Shown: positions 18,802-28,568, counted from the stretch's first letter. The stretch is 64,000 nucleotides of DNA from Roseinatronobacter thiooxidans (GCF_001870675.1 NZ_MEHT01000009.1:248001-312000); one strand, 5' to 3'. Numbers and translations are program-made. The notes: generated from the letters alone by a model not told the origin.

Positions 18802-18972
18802 GGGCGCGTGGCCTGCCTTGACAGCATTGGCACAAACTGGCCGCTAAATTCGTGTTTTGGCATATATTCCGGCACCAAGGACCGGATTGCCAGAACACTG
18901 TGCCAATGCGGGGGGTTGCCCCCTTGCGATTGCTGACCTAAACCAAACGCGCAACAGCAAGAGCAAGTCCGC

Positions 18973-20760
18973 ATGACAGACACAAGTGCAGCGCAGCAAG
19001 ACCGCGCGAAATCCAGAAATATGGGCGCGCTGCAAGGGCTATGGCCCTTCATTCGCCCCTATAGGTTGTTGCTGGCTGTGGCCATGCTGGCGCTTGTCGC
19101 CACTGCGGCCATCACGCTGACCCTGCCCTTGGCCGTGCGCCGCGTTGTGGACGGGTTCGAAGCCCGCGAAATGGCGCTGCTGAACCAGTATTTTGCGGGC
19201 GCCTTCGGGCTGGCGGGGTTGCTGGCACTGGGCACAGGCTTGCGCTATTATTTCGTCACCCGTCTGGGCGAACGGATCGTGGCCGATATTCGCAAGGCGC
19301 TGTTTGCCCGCGTTATCGACCGCAGCCCTGCGTTTTATGAACGGATCATGACGGGCGAGGTGCTCTCGCGCCTGACGACAGATACCACGCTTATTCAATC
19401 GGTCATCGGGTCTTCCGTGTCGATCGCGCTGCGCAATGCGCTGATGCTGATGGGCGGTCTGATCCTGCTGGGGCTGACCTCGGGCAAACTGATGGGCTTT
19501 GTGCTGCTGATGGTGCCGGTCATCATCGTGCCGATTGTGGTGATGGGGCGCAAGCTGCGCAAACTCTCGCGCGAGAATCAGGACTGGATCGCGGCCAGTT
19601 CGGGCAATGCCTCGGAGGCGCTCAGCGCGGTTCAGACAGTGCAGGCCAACACGCATGAGGCCGCCAGTCGCGCAGCCTTTGACCGCGTGACAGAAACCAG
19701 CTTCGATGTGGCGCGCAGGCGTATCTTTACCCGTGCACTGTTGACCGTCATTGTCATATCGCTGGTATTCACCGGCATTCTGGGCACGCTCTGGGTCGGC
19801 GCGCGCGATGTGGCAGCCGGCGTCATGACACCGGGCGAACTGGCGCAATTCGTGATCTATGCGGTTATCGTTGCGGGTTCGGTGGGCGCGCTGTCGGAAA
19901 TCTGGTCGGAGTTGCAGCGCGCCGCTGGCGCGACCGAGCGGCTGATCGAGTTGTTGACCGCAGAAGATGCTGTGCAAGACCCCCCAGCCCCCAAACCCCT
20001 GCCCAAGCCCACACGCGGCGCGGTGCAATTCGATGCGGTCAGTTTTCAATACCCGACCCGCCCAGGCCAGCAAGCCTTGGAAAATGTCAGTCTAAGCGTG
20101 TCACCGGGCGAAACCGTGGCCCTTGTCGGCCCCTCGGGCGCGGGCAAGACCACGATTTTGCAATTGCTGATGCGCTATTATGACCCAAAATCAGGGTATA
20201 TCCGCATTGATGGCATGGACCTGCGCGACATGGCGCGCAGCGATTTCCGCCGCGCGATTGCGCTGGTGCCGCAAGACCCTGTCATCTTTGCCGCCTCTGC
20301 GATGGACAATATCCGCTTTGGCCGCCCCGATGCGTCTGACAGCGAAGTTCTTGCTGCCGCCCGCGCCGCACATGCCGATACCTTTCTGGGGCGCCTGCCC
20401 AATGGCTATGACACGGAACTGGGCGAACGCGGCGTCATGCTGTCTGGCGGGCAGAAACAGCGCGTGGCGATTGCGCGCGCGATCCTGCGCGATGCGCCGA
20501 TCCTGCTGCTGGATGAAGCGACCAGCGCGCTGGACGCTGAATCCGAGGCCGCTGTCCAGCGCGCGGTTGATCATCTGTCGAAAGGGCGCACCACCATCGC
20601 CATCGCGCATCGTCTGGCAACTGTGAAACAGGCCGACCGCATTGTGGTGTTTGATGAGGGGCGCATTGTCGCCACCGGCACGCATGACGAATTGGTGGCG
20701 CAGGGGGGCTTGTATGCGCGCCTTGCACGCCTGCAATTCACTGCCGAGCGCGTGGCCTGA
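18973..20760 (+). CDS. ABC exporter, fused membrane and ATPase domains
   Basis: A half-transporter of 595 residues. A six-helix exporter domain covers about residues 25-320. The nucleotide-binding domain has Walker A GPSGAGKTT, a Q-loop (PQDP), the signature LSGGQKQR, Walker B ILLLDEATSALD and a switch histidine in AHRL. It will act as a homodimer in the inner membrane. The sequence resembles the MsbA/ABCB10-like group. The substrate (lipid, drug or peptide) cannot be named. The oxidoreductase gene follows seven bases later. Confidence 0.93.
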   Translation: MTDTSAAQQDRAKSRNMGALQGLWPFIRPYRLLLAVAMLALVATAAITLTLPLAVRRVVDGFEAREMALLNQYFAGAFGLAGLLALGTGLRYYFVTRLGERIVADIRKALFARVIDRSPAFYERIMTGEVLSRLTTDTTLIQSVIGSSVSIALRNALMLMGGLILLGLTSGKLMGFVLLMVPVIIVPIVVMGRKLRKLSRENQDWIAASSGNASEALSAVQTVQANTHEAASRAAFDRVTETSFDVARRRIFTRALLTVIVISLVFTGILGTLWVGARDVAAGVMTPGELAQFVIYAVIVAGSVGALSEIWSELQRAAGATERLIELLTAEDAVQDPPAPKPLPKPTRGAVQFDAVSFQYPTRPGQQALENVSLSVSPGETVALVGPSGAGKTTILQLLMRYYDPKSGYIRIDGMDLRDMARSDFRRAIALVPQDPVIFAASAMDNIRFGRPDASDSEVLAAARAAHADTFLGRLPNGYDTELGERGVMLSGGQKQRVAIARAILRDAPILLLDEATSALDAESEAAVQRAVDHLSKGRTTIAIAHRLATVKQADRIVVFDEGRIVATGTHDELVAQGGLYARLARLQFTAERVA

Positions 20761-20767
20761 GGCTGGC

Positions 20768-22003
20768 ATGCACGCGCAGACAGAGGTTGCAGTTATCGGG
20801 GGCGGCATTGTCGGCCTGTGCTGCGCGCTTGTCCTGCGCGATCAAGGCCATGAGGTCACGCTGATTGCCCCGCAAGATGACGAGAGCGGCGCATCCTACG
20901 GCAATGCCGGTGTGATTGCCGATTACGCGGTCATGCCTGTTGGCACGCCAGATGTGCTGCGCAATCTGCCTGCGCTGTTGTTCAACCGCGACAGCCCGCT
21001 GGCCATCCGCCCCAGTGCCGCCCTGACCCTTGCGCCGTGGCTGGCCCGCTTTGCCCGCGAATGCCTGCCCCGCCGCGCCCAAGCCAATGCAAGCGCGATT
21101 GCCGCGCTGCTTGCCCCCACCGCCCAAGCGTGGCGCGATATGGCCGCGCAGATCGGGGGCAGTCGGTTGCTCAAACCCCTCGGTTCGCTATATCTTTTCG
21201 AGACAGAGGCAGAGCGCCGCGCCGCCGATTTCCGCCCCTACCGCGCCCTCGGGGTCGCGGTAGAGCAGATCACCCGCGATGAGTTGGGCCAGCTACAGCC
21301 CGGCCTGCCTGCGCATATTGGTGCAGGCGCCGCGTTTTTCCCCCGCACAGTCACGCTGGATGACCCCACTGCCATGCTGCGTCTGTTGCGCGACAGTGTC
21401 GATGCGGCAGGGGTGCAGCGCATAGAGGGGCATGTAAGCGGGTTGCAGCGCGACGCAGGCCGCGTGCGGCTGACGGGGCGCGGGTTGAACCTGTCTGCCC
21501 GCAAGGTGGTTCTGGCAGCGGGCGCATGGTCAAAGCAACTCGCCGCCATGGCGGGCAATCGCGTGCCGCTGGACACCGAACGCGGCTATCATCTGGAATA
21601 TGACTGCCCCACCCCGCGCCTGATCCGCCAGATGACGCCTGTGTCGCGCGGGTTTTATTTCTGCCCCATGGCGGGGCGGTTGCGCGTGGCGGGCACGGTA
21701 GAATTGGGCGGGCTGACAGCGCCCCCTTCTCCCCATCGCTGGGCGGTCTTGGAACGGGGCGCGCGCGCCATTCTGCCCGACCTGCCCGAACCTGACCGGC
21801 GCTGGATGGGCTTTCGCCCCTCGCTGCCGGATTCGCGCCCTGTCATTGGCCCTTCAAGCGCAGGCGCGGATGTGATCCATGCCTATGGCCATGGCCATTT
21901 GGGCCTGACGCTTGCCCCCATCACAGCGCGCCTTGTGGCCGATCTGGTGGGCGGGCGCGCGCCTGCGCTGGATATCGCGCCTTACCGCCCCGACCGGTTC
22001 TGA
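20768..22003 (+). CDS. FAD-dependent D-amino-acid dehydrogenase-like enzyme
   Basis: A DAO-family flavoprotein of 411 residues. The dinucleotide-binding motif GGGIVGLCCA is at about residues 9-18. KVVLAAGAWSKQL and the C-terminal AYGHGHLGLTLAP are hallmarks of the DadA-type subfamily. It probably oxidises a D-amino acid or a related imino acid and passes electrons to the membrane chain. The ATG at 20768 starts directly before the flavin fold. Its 3' end overlaps the convergent znuB stop by 22 bases. Confidence 0.88.
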   Translation: MHAQTEVAVIGGGIVGLCCALVLRDQGHEVTLIAPQDDESGASYGNAGVIADYAVMPVGTPDVLRNLPALLFNRDSPLAIRPSAALTLAPWLARFARECLPRRAQANASAIAALLAPTAQAWRDMAAQIGGSRLLKPLGSLYLFETEAERRAADFRPYRALGVAVEQITRDELGQLQPGLPAHIGAGAAFFPRTVTLDDPTAMLRLLRDSVDAAGVQRIEGHVSGLQRDAGRVRLTGRGLNLSARKVVLAAGAWSKQLAAMAGNRVPLDTERGYHLEYDCPTPRLIRQMTPVSRGFYFCPMAGRLRVAGTVELGGLTAPPSPHRWAVLERGARAILPDLPEPDRRWMGFRPSLPDSRPVIGPSSAGADVIHAYGHGHLGLTLAPITARLVADLVGGRAPALDIAPYRPDRF

Positions 22004-22785
22004 AGCACAGTCCCTGCAATCGTGGTGGCCAGAAAGATCAGGGCCGCAAACACCACGATTGACGGGCCAGAGGGGGTGTCCTGCATCAGCGACAGTTGCA
22101 ACCCGCCCCAGACCGACAGCCCGCCAATGACAATCGCCCCCAAGGCCATGCTTTCGGGCGAGCGGGCGAAATTGCGCGCCGCCGCTGCCGGAATGATCAA
22201 CAGCGCCGCGATCAGCAGCGCGCCTACGATCTTCAGCGCGACCGCCACCACCACGGCCAGCGCGATTGTCAGAACCAGCCGCTCATGCCCCGGATTGATG
22301 CCGGATGCATGGGCCAGATCCTCGTTCAACGTGGCCGTCAGCAATGCCGACCAGCGCCACAGAATCAAGCCCAGCACCAGCACCGACCCCGCCGCGATAA
22401 CAGCCAGATCAAAGCGCGACACCGCCAGAATGTCGCCAAACAGATAGGCCGACAGGTCCACCCGCACCGCAGGCAGGAACGACACCGCCACCAAGCCAAA
22501 GGCCAGCGCCGAATGCGCCAGCACGCCCAAGGTCGTGTCCATCGCCCAGCCCCGCCCCGCCAGCACCGAGACGATCATCGCCATAACCAGCGCCACAACC
22601 ATCGTGCCCACAAATATGCTGATCTGGAACCCCAGCGCCAAAGCGACACCCAAAATCGCAGCATGCGCGGTTGCATCGCCAAAATAGGCCATGCGCCGCC
22701 AGACCACGAAACACCCCAATGGCCCTGTGGCCATCGCCACCGCCAGCCCAGCAAGTGTTGCGCGAAGCATGAAATCATCCAGCAT
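21982..22785 (-). CDS. znuB: Zinc ABC transporter permease ZnuB
   Basis: This inner-membrane permease passes zinc from ZnuA into the cytoplasm. The 267-residue product has about eight hydrophobic segments and the family features GCFVVWRRMAYFGDATAHAA and, near the C-terminus, AAAARNFARSPESM. The ATG at 22785 lies inside the znuC coding end (11-base overlap), which implies coupled translation. The frame runs on upstream only through the histidine-codon tail of znuC. Confidence 0.95.
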   Translation of the reverse strand: MLDDFMLRATLAGLAVAMATGPLGCFVVWRRMAYFGDATAHAAILGVALALGFQISIFVGTMVVALVMAMIVSVLAGRGWAMDTTLGVLAHSALAFGLVAVSFLPAVRVDLSAYLFGDILAVSRFDLAVIAAGSVLVLGLILWRWSALLTATLNEDLAHASGINPGHERLVLTIALAVVVAVALKIVGALLIAALLIIPAAAARNFARSPESMALGAIVIGGLSVWGGLQLSLMQDTPSGPSIVVFAALIFLATTIAGTVLQNRSGR

Positions 22786-23545
22786 GATGCGCGTGGTCCT
22801 TTTCGTGGTCATGGTCGTGGTCATGGTCGTGGTCATGCGTATGGTCGTGGTCATGGCTGTGCTGATACAGCGCCAGCGCCCCGCCCGTTCCCAGACCAAA
22901 CAGCGCGCGGTATTCGGGGGCTGCGCGCACGACATGGGGTGCCCCTTCGCAACAGACATGCCCGTTGATGCAGATCACCCTGTCCGAGGCTGACATCACC
23001 ACATGCAAATCATGGCTGACCGACAGAACCGCACAGCCAAGCTCGCGGCGGACTTCGTCTATCAGGCGGTAGAAACTGGCCACGCCGGGCTGGTCCAGCC
23101 CTGCAGTCGGTTCATCCAGCATCAGAATATCGGGCTTGACCAGCAATGCGCGCGCCAACAGCACGCGCTGGAACTGCCCGCCCGACAGCGTGGCCATGTT
23201 CTGGCGCGCCACATCGGGCACGCCCACACGCGCCAGCACCTGCGCAATCTCAGCCGCGCTACGCCGCTTTGGCAGCGACAAAAACCGCGCGACAGGCAAA
23301 GGCAGGCCGGGGTCGATATGCAGGCGTTGCGGCACATACCCCACAGTGACGCCCTGCGCGCGTGTGATCCGCCCGCGCGAGGGCTGCACAACCCCCAACA
23401 GTGCGCGCAAAAATGTCGTTTTGCCAGACCCGTTGGGGCCGACAATGGTGACAATCTCGCCGCGTTCCATCTGAAAGTTGATGTCGAACAACACCTTGCG
23501 CCCGCCATAGCTGACGCCCAGCCCTGCCGCTGTAATCAGGCTCAC
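22775..23545 (-). CDS. znuC: Zinc ABC transporter ATPase ZnuC with His tail
   Basis: ZnuC is the ATPase of the ZnuABC zinc importer. It has Walker A GPNGSGKTT, the signature LSGGQFQR and Walker B ILMLDEPTAGLD. The last 30 residues are an unusual His/Asp tail of alternating HD pairs ending HAHHAG, a likely cytoplasmic zinc-binding extension. The most likely start is a GTG at 23545 that overlaps the zur stop (GTGA). An in-frame ATG at 23572 lies inside zur. Gene order is zur-znuC-znuB. Confidence 0.96.
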   Translation of the reverse strand: MSLITAAGLGVSYGGRKVLFDINFQMERGEIVTIVGPNGSGKTTFLRALLGVVQPSRGRITRAQGVTVGYVPQRLHIDPGLPLPVARFLSLPKRRSAAEIAQVLARVGVPDVARQNMATLSGGQFQRVLLARALLVKPDILMLDEPTAGLDQPGVASFYRLIDEVRRELGCAVLSVSHDLHVVMSASDRVICINGHVCCEGAPHVVRAAPEYRALFGLGTGGALALYQHSHDHDHTHDHDHDHDHDHEKDHAHHAG

Positions 23546-24042
23546 GCTTGGGCCCCCTGACAGGCGCGGCACAGGCCCACTGCCTCGATCGTGGCACGGT
23601 CAAGTGCAAAGCCCACCGCATCGGCAGCGGCATTCAGCGCAGCATTCACCCCCCCGGCCGCAGCTTCGGTCACACTGTCACACGCCTCGCAGATCAGAAA
23701 GGCGGCGCGGTGGTCCTCTGCGGGATGGGCGCAGGCGGTGAAGGCGTTTAGCCGCCTGATTCGATGCGCCATTCCGTTTTCGACTAGAAAGTTCAACGCA
23801 CGATAGGCGACAGGGGGCTGGGTGCCAAACCCCTCAACCGCCAGCCGCTCCAACACGTCATACGCGCCCAAAGCGCCATGCGCCTGTAGCAAAATCTCTA
23901 ACGTCCGGCGCCGCACGGGCGTCAGGCGGACATTGCGATCTTTGGCGCGCGCCTCGGCCAGATCCAGAATCGCTTGCGCATTTTCTGTGCCACTATGGCT
24001 TGAACAGCAAAAACCGCCCCGCCCCGCATGCTCTGTCATCAT
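23542..24042 (-). CDS. zur: Zinc uptake regulator Zur (Fur family)
   Basis: Zur represses zinc-uptake genes when zinc is bound. The winged-helix part (about 38-95) has the Fur-family pattern R-x-T-P-V-R-R-x-T-L. The structural zinc site is given by CEAC (about residue 116) and CRAC near the C-terminus. The N-terminus has an extra Cys-Cys-x-x-His stretch. It heads the leftward zur-znuC-znuB operon and is divergent from znuA. The operator in between allows autoregulation. Confidence 0.95.
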   Translation of the reverse strand: MMTEHAGRGGFCCSSHSGTENAQAILDLAEARAKDRNVRLTPVRRRTLEILLQAHGALGAYDVLERLAVEGFGTQPPVAYRALNFLVENGMAHRIRRLNAFTACAHPAEDHRAAFLICEACDSVTEAAAGGVNAALNAAADAVGFALDRATIEAVGLCRACQGAQA

Positions 24043-24055
24043 CGCCGCCTTGACT

Positions 24056-24068
24056 GTTATGATATAAC
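24056..24068. promoter_or_regulatory. Zur-type operator
   Basis: GTTATGATATAAC matches 12 of 13 positions of the palindromic pattern GTTATAnTATAAC found at alphaproteobacterial Zur targets. It lies 14 bases before zur and 42 before znuA, so one bound repressor could block both directions. Confidence 0.78.
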
Positions 24069-24109
24069 GTTAGATAGGTGTTGAGACTTTATAACACAAG
24101 GAGGATGGG

Positions 24110-25363
24110 ATGCGCTACTCACTCGCGCTTGCTTGCGCCATGATGGCCACACCGATTGCCGCAAAAGATTTGAATGTGGTCACGGATTTCGCGGTCACAC
24201 ATTCGCTTGTCTCGATGGTTATGGGCGATGTCGGCCAGCCCGACCTGCTGCTTGACCGTGGCGGCGACCCGCATTCGTTCCAGTTGCGCCCCTCTCAGGC
24301 GCGCGCGCTTGCGGATGCGAACCTGATCTTCTGGGTCGGGGAAGACCTGACCCCATGGATGGCCCGCGCCTTGTCCGGGATCGAGGCGCAGGGTGAGGTT
24401 GTGACCCTTCTCAAGGCAGAAGGTTTGCACCTGCAAGGCTTCGCAGCAGGCCACGGGCATGACGATCATGGGCACAGCGACCACGGGCATGATGACCACG
24501 GCCACGACGATCATGGCCATGCGCATGATGACCACGGGCATGATCACGACGACCATAGCCATGCGCATGATGATCACGGGCATGATCACGACGACCATAG
24601 CCATGCGCATGATGATCACGGGCATGATGATCATGGGCACAGCGACCACGGGCATGATGATCATGGACACGATGACCATGCACACGGCGACCAAGGGCAT
24701 GATGATCATGGACACGATGACCACGCCCACAGCGACCACGGGCATGATGACCACGCCCACAGCGACCACGGGCATGATGACCATGCACACGGCGACCACG
24801 GGCATGATGACCATGCGCATGATGACCATGGCCATTCGCACGATGGCAATGACCCGCATGCCTGGATGAACACCGGCAATGTGGAAATCTGGCTTGATCT
24901 GATTGCGGATGAGCTGGCCGAGAATGACCCCGACAATGCCGCCACCTACCGCGCCAATGCCGAAGCTGCGCGCGCCCAGATTGCAGAGCTTTCAACTGAG
25001 ATTGCCGAGATTCTGGCCCCTGTTGGGGATGCGCCGCTGGTCATGTTCCACGATGCCTATGGCTATCTTGTACACCAGTTCGGGGTTAATGTGGCAGGGA
25101 CAATCGCCTTGGGCGATGCCGCAGCGCCCGGTGCGCAACGTCTGGCAGAACTGCGCGCAGAATTGCAAGCCGATGGCGCTGTCTGCATCTTCCCAGAGGT
25201 CAATCACAGCTCGCGCTATATCGACACGGTGGTTGAAGGCACAGGCGTGCGTGTGGGTGCGGAACTGGACCCCGCAGGCGTGACGCTGGAACCCGGCGCG
25301 GCGCTGTATCCTGCGCTGATGCGCAACATGGCGCAGGCGATTGCCGATTGCGTAGCAGGATAA
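24110..25363 (+). CDS. znuA: Zinc-binding protein ZnuA with giant His-rich insert
   Basis: ZnuA captures zinc in the periplasm for ZnuBC. A signal peptide (1-18) precedes a cluster A-I binding protein. Zinc ligands appear as His55 (DPHSF), His250 (DPHAW), and the histidine of MFHDAYGY. Between the first two is a histidine loop of about 136 residues (115-250) holding some 54 histidines in HDDH, HAHDDHG and HSDHG units. Usual ZnuA loops span roughly 20-40 residues. This explains the 417-residue length. An aaggagg site precedes the ATG. It is divergent from zur. Confidence 0.95.
   Translation: MRYSLALACAMMATPIAAKDLNVVTDFAVTHSLVSMVMGDVGQPDLLLDRGGDPHSFQLRPSQARALADANLIFWVGEDLTPWMARALSGIEAQGEVVTLLKAEGLHLQGFAAGHGHDDHGHSDHGHDDHGHDDHGHAHDDHGHDHDDHSHAHDDHGHDHDDHSHAHDDHGHDDHGHSDHGHDDHGHDDHAHGDQGHDDHGHDDHAHSDHGHDDHAHSDHGHDDHAHGDHGHDDHAHDDHGHSHDGNDPHAWMNTGNVEIWLDLIADELAENDPDNAATYRANAEAARAQIAELSTEIAEILAPVGDAPLVMFHDAYGYLVHQFGVNVAGTIALGDAAAPGAQRLAELRAELQADGAVCIFPEVNHSSRYIDTVVEGTGVRVGAELDPAGVTLEPGAALYPALMRNMAQAIADCVAG
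24452..24859 (+). repeat. In-frame tandem repeats coding the His-rich loop
   Basis: The DNA consists of degenerate CATGAT, CACGGG and GACCAC units. One 42-bp unit (14 residues) occurs twice in tandem at about 24548-24631. Shorter 18-30 bp variants fill the rest. All units keep the reading frame, so length changes by slippage would leave ZnuA functional. Confidence 0.85.
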
Positions 25364-25433
25364 GCGGCGCAAAATACTGGACGTCATGGCCCGCAAGGGT
25401 TAGGTCTGGCCCATGGAAATCAAGGGCCAGACC

Positions 25434-26387
25434 ATGACCGAACTCCCCCCCCTCACCCTCTATCTGGCAGCGCCGCGCGGGTTTTGCGCAGGCGTGGACC
25501 GTGCGATCAAGATTGTCGAGTTGGCGCTCGAGAAATGGGGCGCGCCGGTCTATGTCCGCCACGAGATTGTGCATAACAAATATGTCGTCGACGGGCTACG
25601 CGCAAAAGGTGCGGTGTTTGTTGAAGAACTCGACGATTGCCCGCTGGACCGCCCGGTGATTTTTTCCGCGCATGGCGTGCCGAAATCCGTGCCTGCCGCC
25701 GCACAAGCCCGCGAAATGCTATATGTCGATGCCACCTGCCCGCTGGTCAGCAAAGTGCATATCGAGGCAGAGCGCCACCACGCCAATGGGCTGCAAATGG
25801 TCATGATCGGGCATGAGGGCCACCCCGAAACCATTGGCACCATGGGGCAACTGCCCGATGGCGAAGTGCTGCTGGTCGAGACGCCCGAAGACGTGGCGAA
25901 ACTGGATGTGCGCGACCCTGAAAAGCTGGCCTTCATCACCCAGACCACGCTATCGGTCGATGACACCGCAGGGATTGTCGCCGCGCTGAAAGCGCGCTTT
26001 CCCGCCATCATTGGCCCGCATAAGGAAGATATCTGCTACGCCACCACCAACCGGCAAGAAGCGGTCAAGGCCATCGCGCCCAAGATTGATGCGCTCTTGG
26101 TGATCGGTGCGCCCAATTCCTCGAACTCGCAGCGGCTGGTTGAAGTGGGGCGCGCCAAGGGCTGCGCCTATTCCCAACTTGTCCAGCGTGCCACCGAAAT
26201 TGACTGGCGCGCGCTGGCGGGGATTACATCGGTGGGCATCACAGCCGGTGCCTCTGCCCCTGAAGAGTTGGTAAACGAGGTGATCGACGCGTTTCGCGCC
26301 CGCTATGCCGTGACAGTTGAACTGGTCGAGACTGCGAAAGAGCGCGTTGAATTCAAGGTGCCGCGCGTGTTGCGCGAAACCGCATGA
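25434..26387 (+). CDS. ispH: HMBPP reductase IspH
   Basis: IspH makes isopentenyl and dimethylallyl diphosphate in the last step of the non-mevalonate pathway, using a 4Fe-4S cluster. The three cluster cysteines are in [10 protein letters not shown], in [10 protein letters not shown] and in [10 protein letters not shown]. An E-x-x-x-H-P and GHPET segment lies mid-protein. I prefer the ATG at 25434 (Met-Thr-Glu-Leu-Pro). An upstream in-frame ATG at 25413 adds seven residues. The DUF3429 gene overlaps its stop by four bases. Confidence 0.96.
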   Translation: MTELPPLTLYLAAPRGFCAGVDRAIKIVELALEKWGAPVYVRHEIVHNKYVVDGLRAKGAVFVEELDDCPLDRPVIFSAHGVPKSVPAAAQAREMLYVDATCPLVSKVHIEAERHHANGLQMVMIGHEGHPETIGTMGQLPDGEVLLVETPEDVAKLDVRDPEKLAFITQTTLSVDDTAGIVAALKARFPAIIGPHKEDICYATTNRQEAVKAIAPKIDALLVIGAPNSSNSQRLVEVGRAKGCAYSQLVQRATEIDWRALAGITSVGITAGASAPEELVNEVIDAFRARYAVTVELVETAKERVEFKVPRVLRETA

Positions 26388-26830
26388 TCCCGCGTTCTGC
26401 GCTGGTTCTGGGCCTGTCTGGGCTGCTGCCGTTTTTCTGGGGCGTGGCCACGCTGCTGTCGCCCGCCCTGGCGCAACTCACGCTGGATGTGATTGGCCCG
26501 CGCTTCATCGGCCCATATGTGCTGATCGCGTATGGCGTGGTGATCCTGTGTTTCATGTCCGGCGTGCTGTGGGGTTTCGCCGCGCGCGGGGCAGAGATGG
26601 CATGGACAGGCTACGCGCTATCTGTCGGGCCAGCGCTTTGGGCATTTTTCTTTGTGGGCGGGGGCGCGACACAGGCACTGACCGCCTTGATCACCGGCTT
26701 TGTCGTGCTGCTGGTGATTGATCTGCAATTCAGCCGCTGGGGCCTGACCCCGCGCTGGTGGATGCAGCTTCGCCTGATTCTGACAAGCGGGGTCGTGCTG
26801 TGTCTGGCGGCGGGTCTCTGGCTGGGATAA
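26384..26830 (+). CDS. DUF3429 membrane protein
   Basis: The 148-residue product has about four to five predicted membrane segments and a conserved pattern near [15 protein letters not shown], typical of DUF3429. No catalytic motif is seen. Function is unknown. The start overlaps the ispH stop (ATGA). Confidence 0.85.
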   Translation: MIPRSALVLGLSGLLPFFWGVATLLSPALAQLTLDVIGPRFIGPYVLIAYGVVILCFMSGVLWGFAARGAEMAWTGYALSVGPALWAFFFVGGGATQALTALITGFVVLLVIDLQFSRWGLTPRWWMQLRLILTSGVVLCLAAGLWLG

Positions 26831-26870
26831 AGCTGGTCCAAAGACGCCATTCAGCCAAGAAAGCCCTAGT

Positions 26871-27470
26871 ATGAAGCTTTATTCCATGCCCTCCTCTGGG
26901 AACAGCTACAAGGTTCGGCTGCTGCTGGCCTTGCTGGATCAGCCAGTACAGACAATCGATGTTGAATACGGGTCAGACACCCTGACACAGGCCAAGGCCG
27001 AAACCCGCCTGCCCTTTGGCAAGGCGCCTGTGCTGGAATTGGACGATGGCACGCTTTTACCCGAATCAAACGCGATTCTGGTCTGGCTGGGCCAAGGCAC
27101 GCGCTTTGTGCCCAAGGATGCGCTGCAACAGGCGCAGATGCTGTCCTGGATGTTCTGGGAACAAAACCAGCATGAAGGGGTGATCGCTGTGCGCGCCGCC
27201 CTGCTGAACTACCCCCACCGCAAGGCACAGGCCACGCCAGAGCGGCTGGCGGAGCTGTTGACCAGCGGCAATGGCCTGTTGCAGATCATGGACGATCACT
27301 TGCGCATGCGCGACTGGCTGGTGGGTGACGACGCAAGCCTCGCCGATCTTTGCCTTTATGCCTATACGCATACGGCAGAGGCACGCGGCGGTTTCGATCT
27401 TGCGCCCTTTCCGGCGCTACGCGACTGGCTGGACCGTGTGGCGGCCCTGCCCGGCTATGTGGCGCTGTGA
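26871..27470 (+). CDS. Glutathione S-transferase
   Basis: A 199-residue cytosolic GST. The thioredoxin-like N-terminal domain begins [17 protein letters not shown] and has the conserved cis-proline and Glu-Ser segment (LLPESNAIL) that binds the glutathione gamma-glutamyl group. A helical C-terminal domain follows (about 85-199). The substrate is unknown. The stop overlaps the rnhA start (TGATG), so the two are probably cotranslated. Confidence 0.9.
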   Translation: MKLYSMPSSGNSYKVRLLLALLDQPVQTIDVEYGSDTLTQAKAETRLPFGKAPVLELDDGTLLPESNAILVWLGQGTRFVPKDALQQAQMLSWMFWEQNQHEGVIAVRAALLNYPHRKAQATPERLAELLTSGNGLLQIMDDHLRMRDWLVGDDASLADLCLYAYTHTAEARGGFDLAPFPALRDWLDRVAALPGYVAL

Positions 27471-27937
27471 TGCCTGATCTTGTCGCCTATACCGATGGGG
27501 CCTGTTCGGGCAACCCCGGCCCCGGTGGCTGGGGCGTGTTGATGCGCGCCATGCGCGGCGCGGAGATCCTGAAGGAGCGCGAATTGTCAGGCGGAGAGGC
27601 CGAGACGACGAATAACCGCATGGAACTGATGGCCGCCATTTCAGCGCTGGAAGTGTTGGAGCGGCCAAGCGAGATAACCATCGTTACCGACAGCGCCTAT
27701 GTGAAAAACGGGGTAACCGGCTGGATTCACGGCTGGAAGCGCAATGGCTGGCGCACCGCGAACAAAAAACCCGTCAAGAATGTCGAACTGTGGCAGCGGC
27801 TGGACGAAGCACAGGCGCGCCACAAGGTTGTCTGGGAATGGGTCAAGGGCCATGCGGGCCACCCGGAGAATGAGCGCGCAGATGAACTGGCGCGCGCAGG
27901 GATGGCCCCGTATAAGCCTGCGAAAAACACATCATGA
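27470..27937 (+). CDS. rnhA: Ribonuclease HI
   Basis: RNase HI cuts RNA in RNA-DNA hybrids, removing primers and R-loops. The four catalytic acidic residues are visible: Asp in [17 protein letters not shown], Glu in TTNNRMEL, Asp in VTDSAYV and Asp in NERADELA. The histidine of VKGHAGH lies before the last. The basic handle region ([16 protein letters not shown]) is complete. Length 155 is normal. The gene overlaps gst upstream and the TRIC gene downstream. Confidence 0.97.
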   Translation: MPDLVAYTDGACSGNPGPGGWGVLMRAMRGAEILKERELSGGEAETTNNRMELMAAISALEVLERPSEITIVTDSAYVKNGVTGWIHGWKRNGWRTANKKPVKNVELWQRLDEAQARHKVVWEWVKGHAGHPENERADELARAGMAPYKPAKNTS

Positions 27938-28557
27938 CCTTGCTGCAAGGGCTTGATTACGCGGCGGTTTTCATCTTCGGGCTGACAGGCGCGCTGGCCG
28001 CCAGCCGCGCGCAGCTGGATATTGTGGGCTTCGTGTTTCTGGCCTGCCTGACAGCGGTGGGCGGCGGCACATTGCGCGATGTAATCCTGAACCGCGATGC
28101 GGTGTTCTGGGTGGCTGATCCGGGCGTAATTCTGTCGGCCTGCGTTGCGGCAATTCTGGTTTTCTTCACAGCGCATCTGGTGGAATCGCGCCTGCGCACG
28201 CTGGAATGGCTGGATGCGCTGGCTTTGGCAGTGGCGGTGCCTGCGGGTGTGGGGGTCGCGCTTGGTATGGGGCAGGATTGGCCAGTGGTGCTGATTATGG
28301 GGGTTGTAACAGGCACATTTGGCGGGCTGATGCGCGACGTGGTTTGCAACGAAGTGCCCTTGGTTCTGAAAAAGGGTGAACTCTATGCCACAGCGGCGCT
28401 ATCAGGCGCGCTGGCGGCCGTGGTGGTTACACTCTTGGTCGATTCCGCCCTTGTGGCGCTTCTGACCTGCGGGGTGACCACTTTCGCCTTGCGCGCGGGG
28501 TCCATGCTGTTTGGCTGGTGCCTGCCTGTGTATAAAAGCCGCCCGCCAAAGGCGTGA
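27934..28557 (+). CDS. TRIC/UPF0126 family membrane protein
   Basis: The 207-residue protein has six to seven hydrophobic segments and two copies of the family motif, GGGTLRDVI and [16 protein letters not shown]. This internal duplication is typical of UPF0126. Prokaryotic TRIC members are monovalent cation channels. Its start overlaps the rnhA stop (ATGA). It converges on the small membrane-protein pair. Confidence 0.88.
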   Translation: MTLLQGLDYAAVFIFGLTGALAASRAQLDIVGFVFLACLTAVGGGTLRDVILNRDAVFWVADPGVILSACVAAILVFFTAHLVESRLRTLEWLDALALAVAVPAGVGVALGMGQDWPVVLIMGVVTGTFGGLMRDVVCNEVPLVLKKGELYATAALSGALAAVVVTLLVDSALVALLTCGVTTFALRAGSMLFGWCLPVYKSRPPKA

Positions 28558-28568
28558 GCAGCTTGTCG

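Noticed and set aside
24119-24859. Antisense frame over znuA with Met/Val/Ile repeats, resembling a membrane repeat protein
   Set aside because: It is only the complement of the histidine-coding repeats. There is no ribosome site.
24452-24859. CRISPR-like array
   Set aside because: Units are contiguous, in frame and lack unique spacers. They code for the ZnuA His loop.
25364-25433. Riboswitch or operator between znuA and ispH
   Set aside because: The gap is only 70 bases, with no convincing stem or motif beyond GGCCC inverted fragments.
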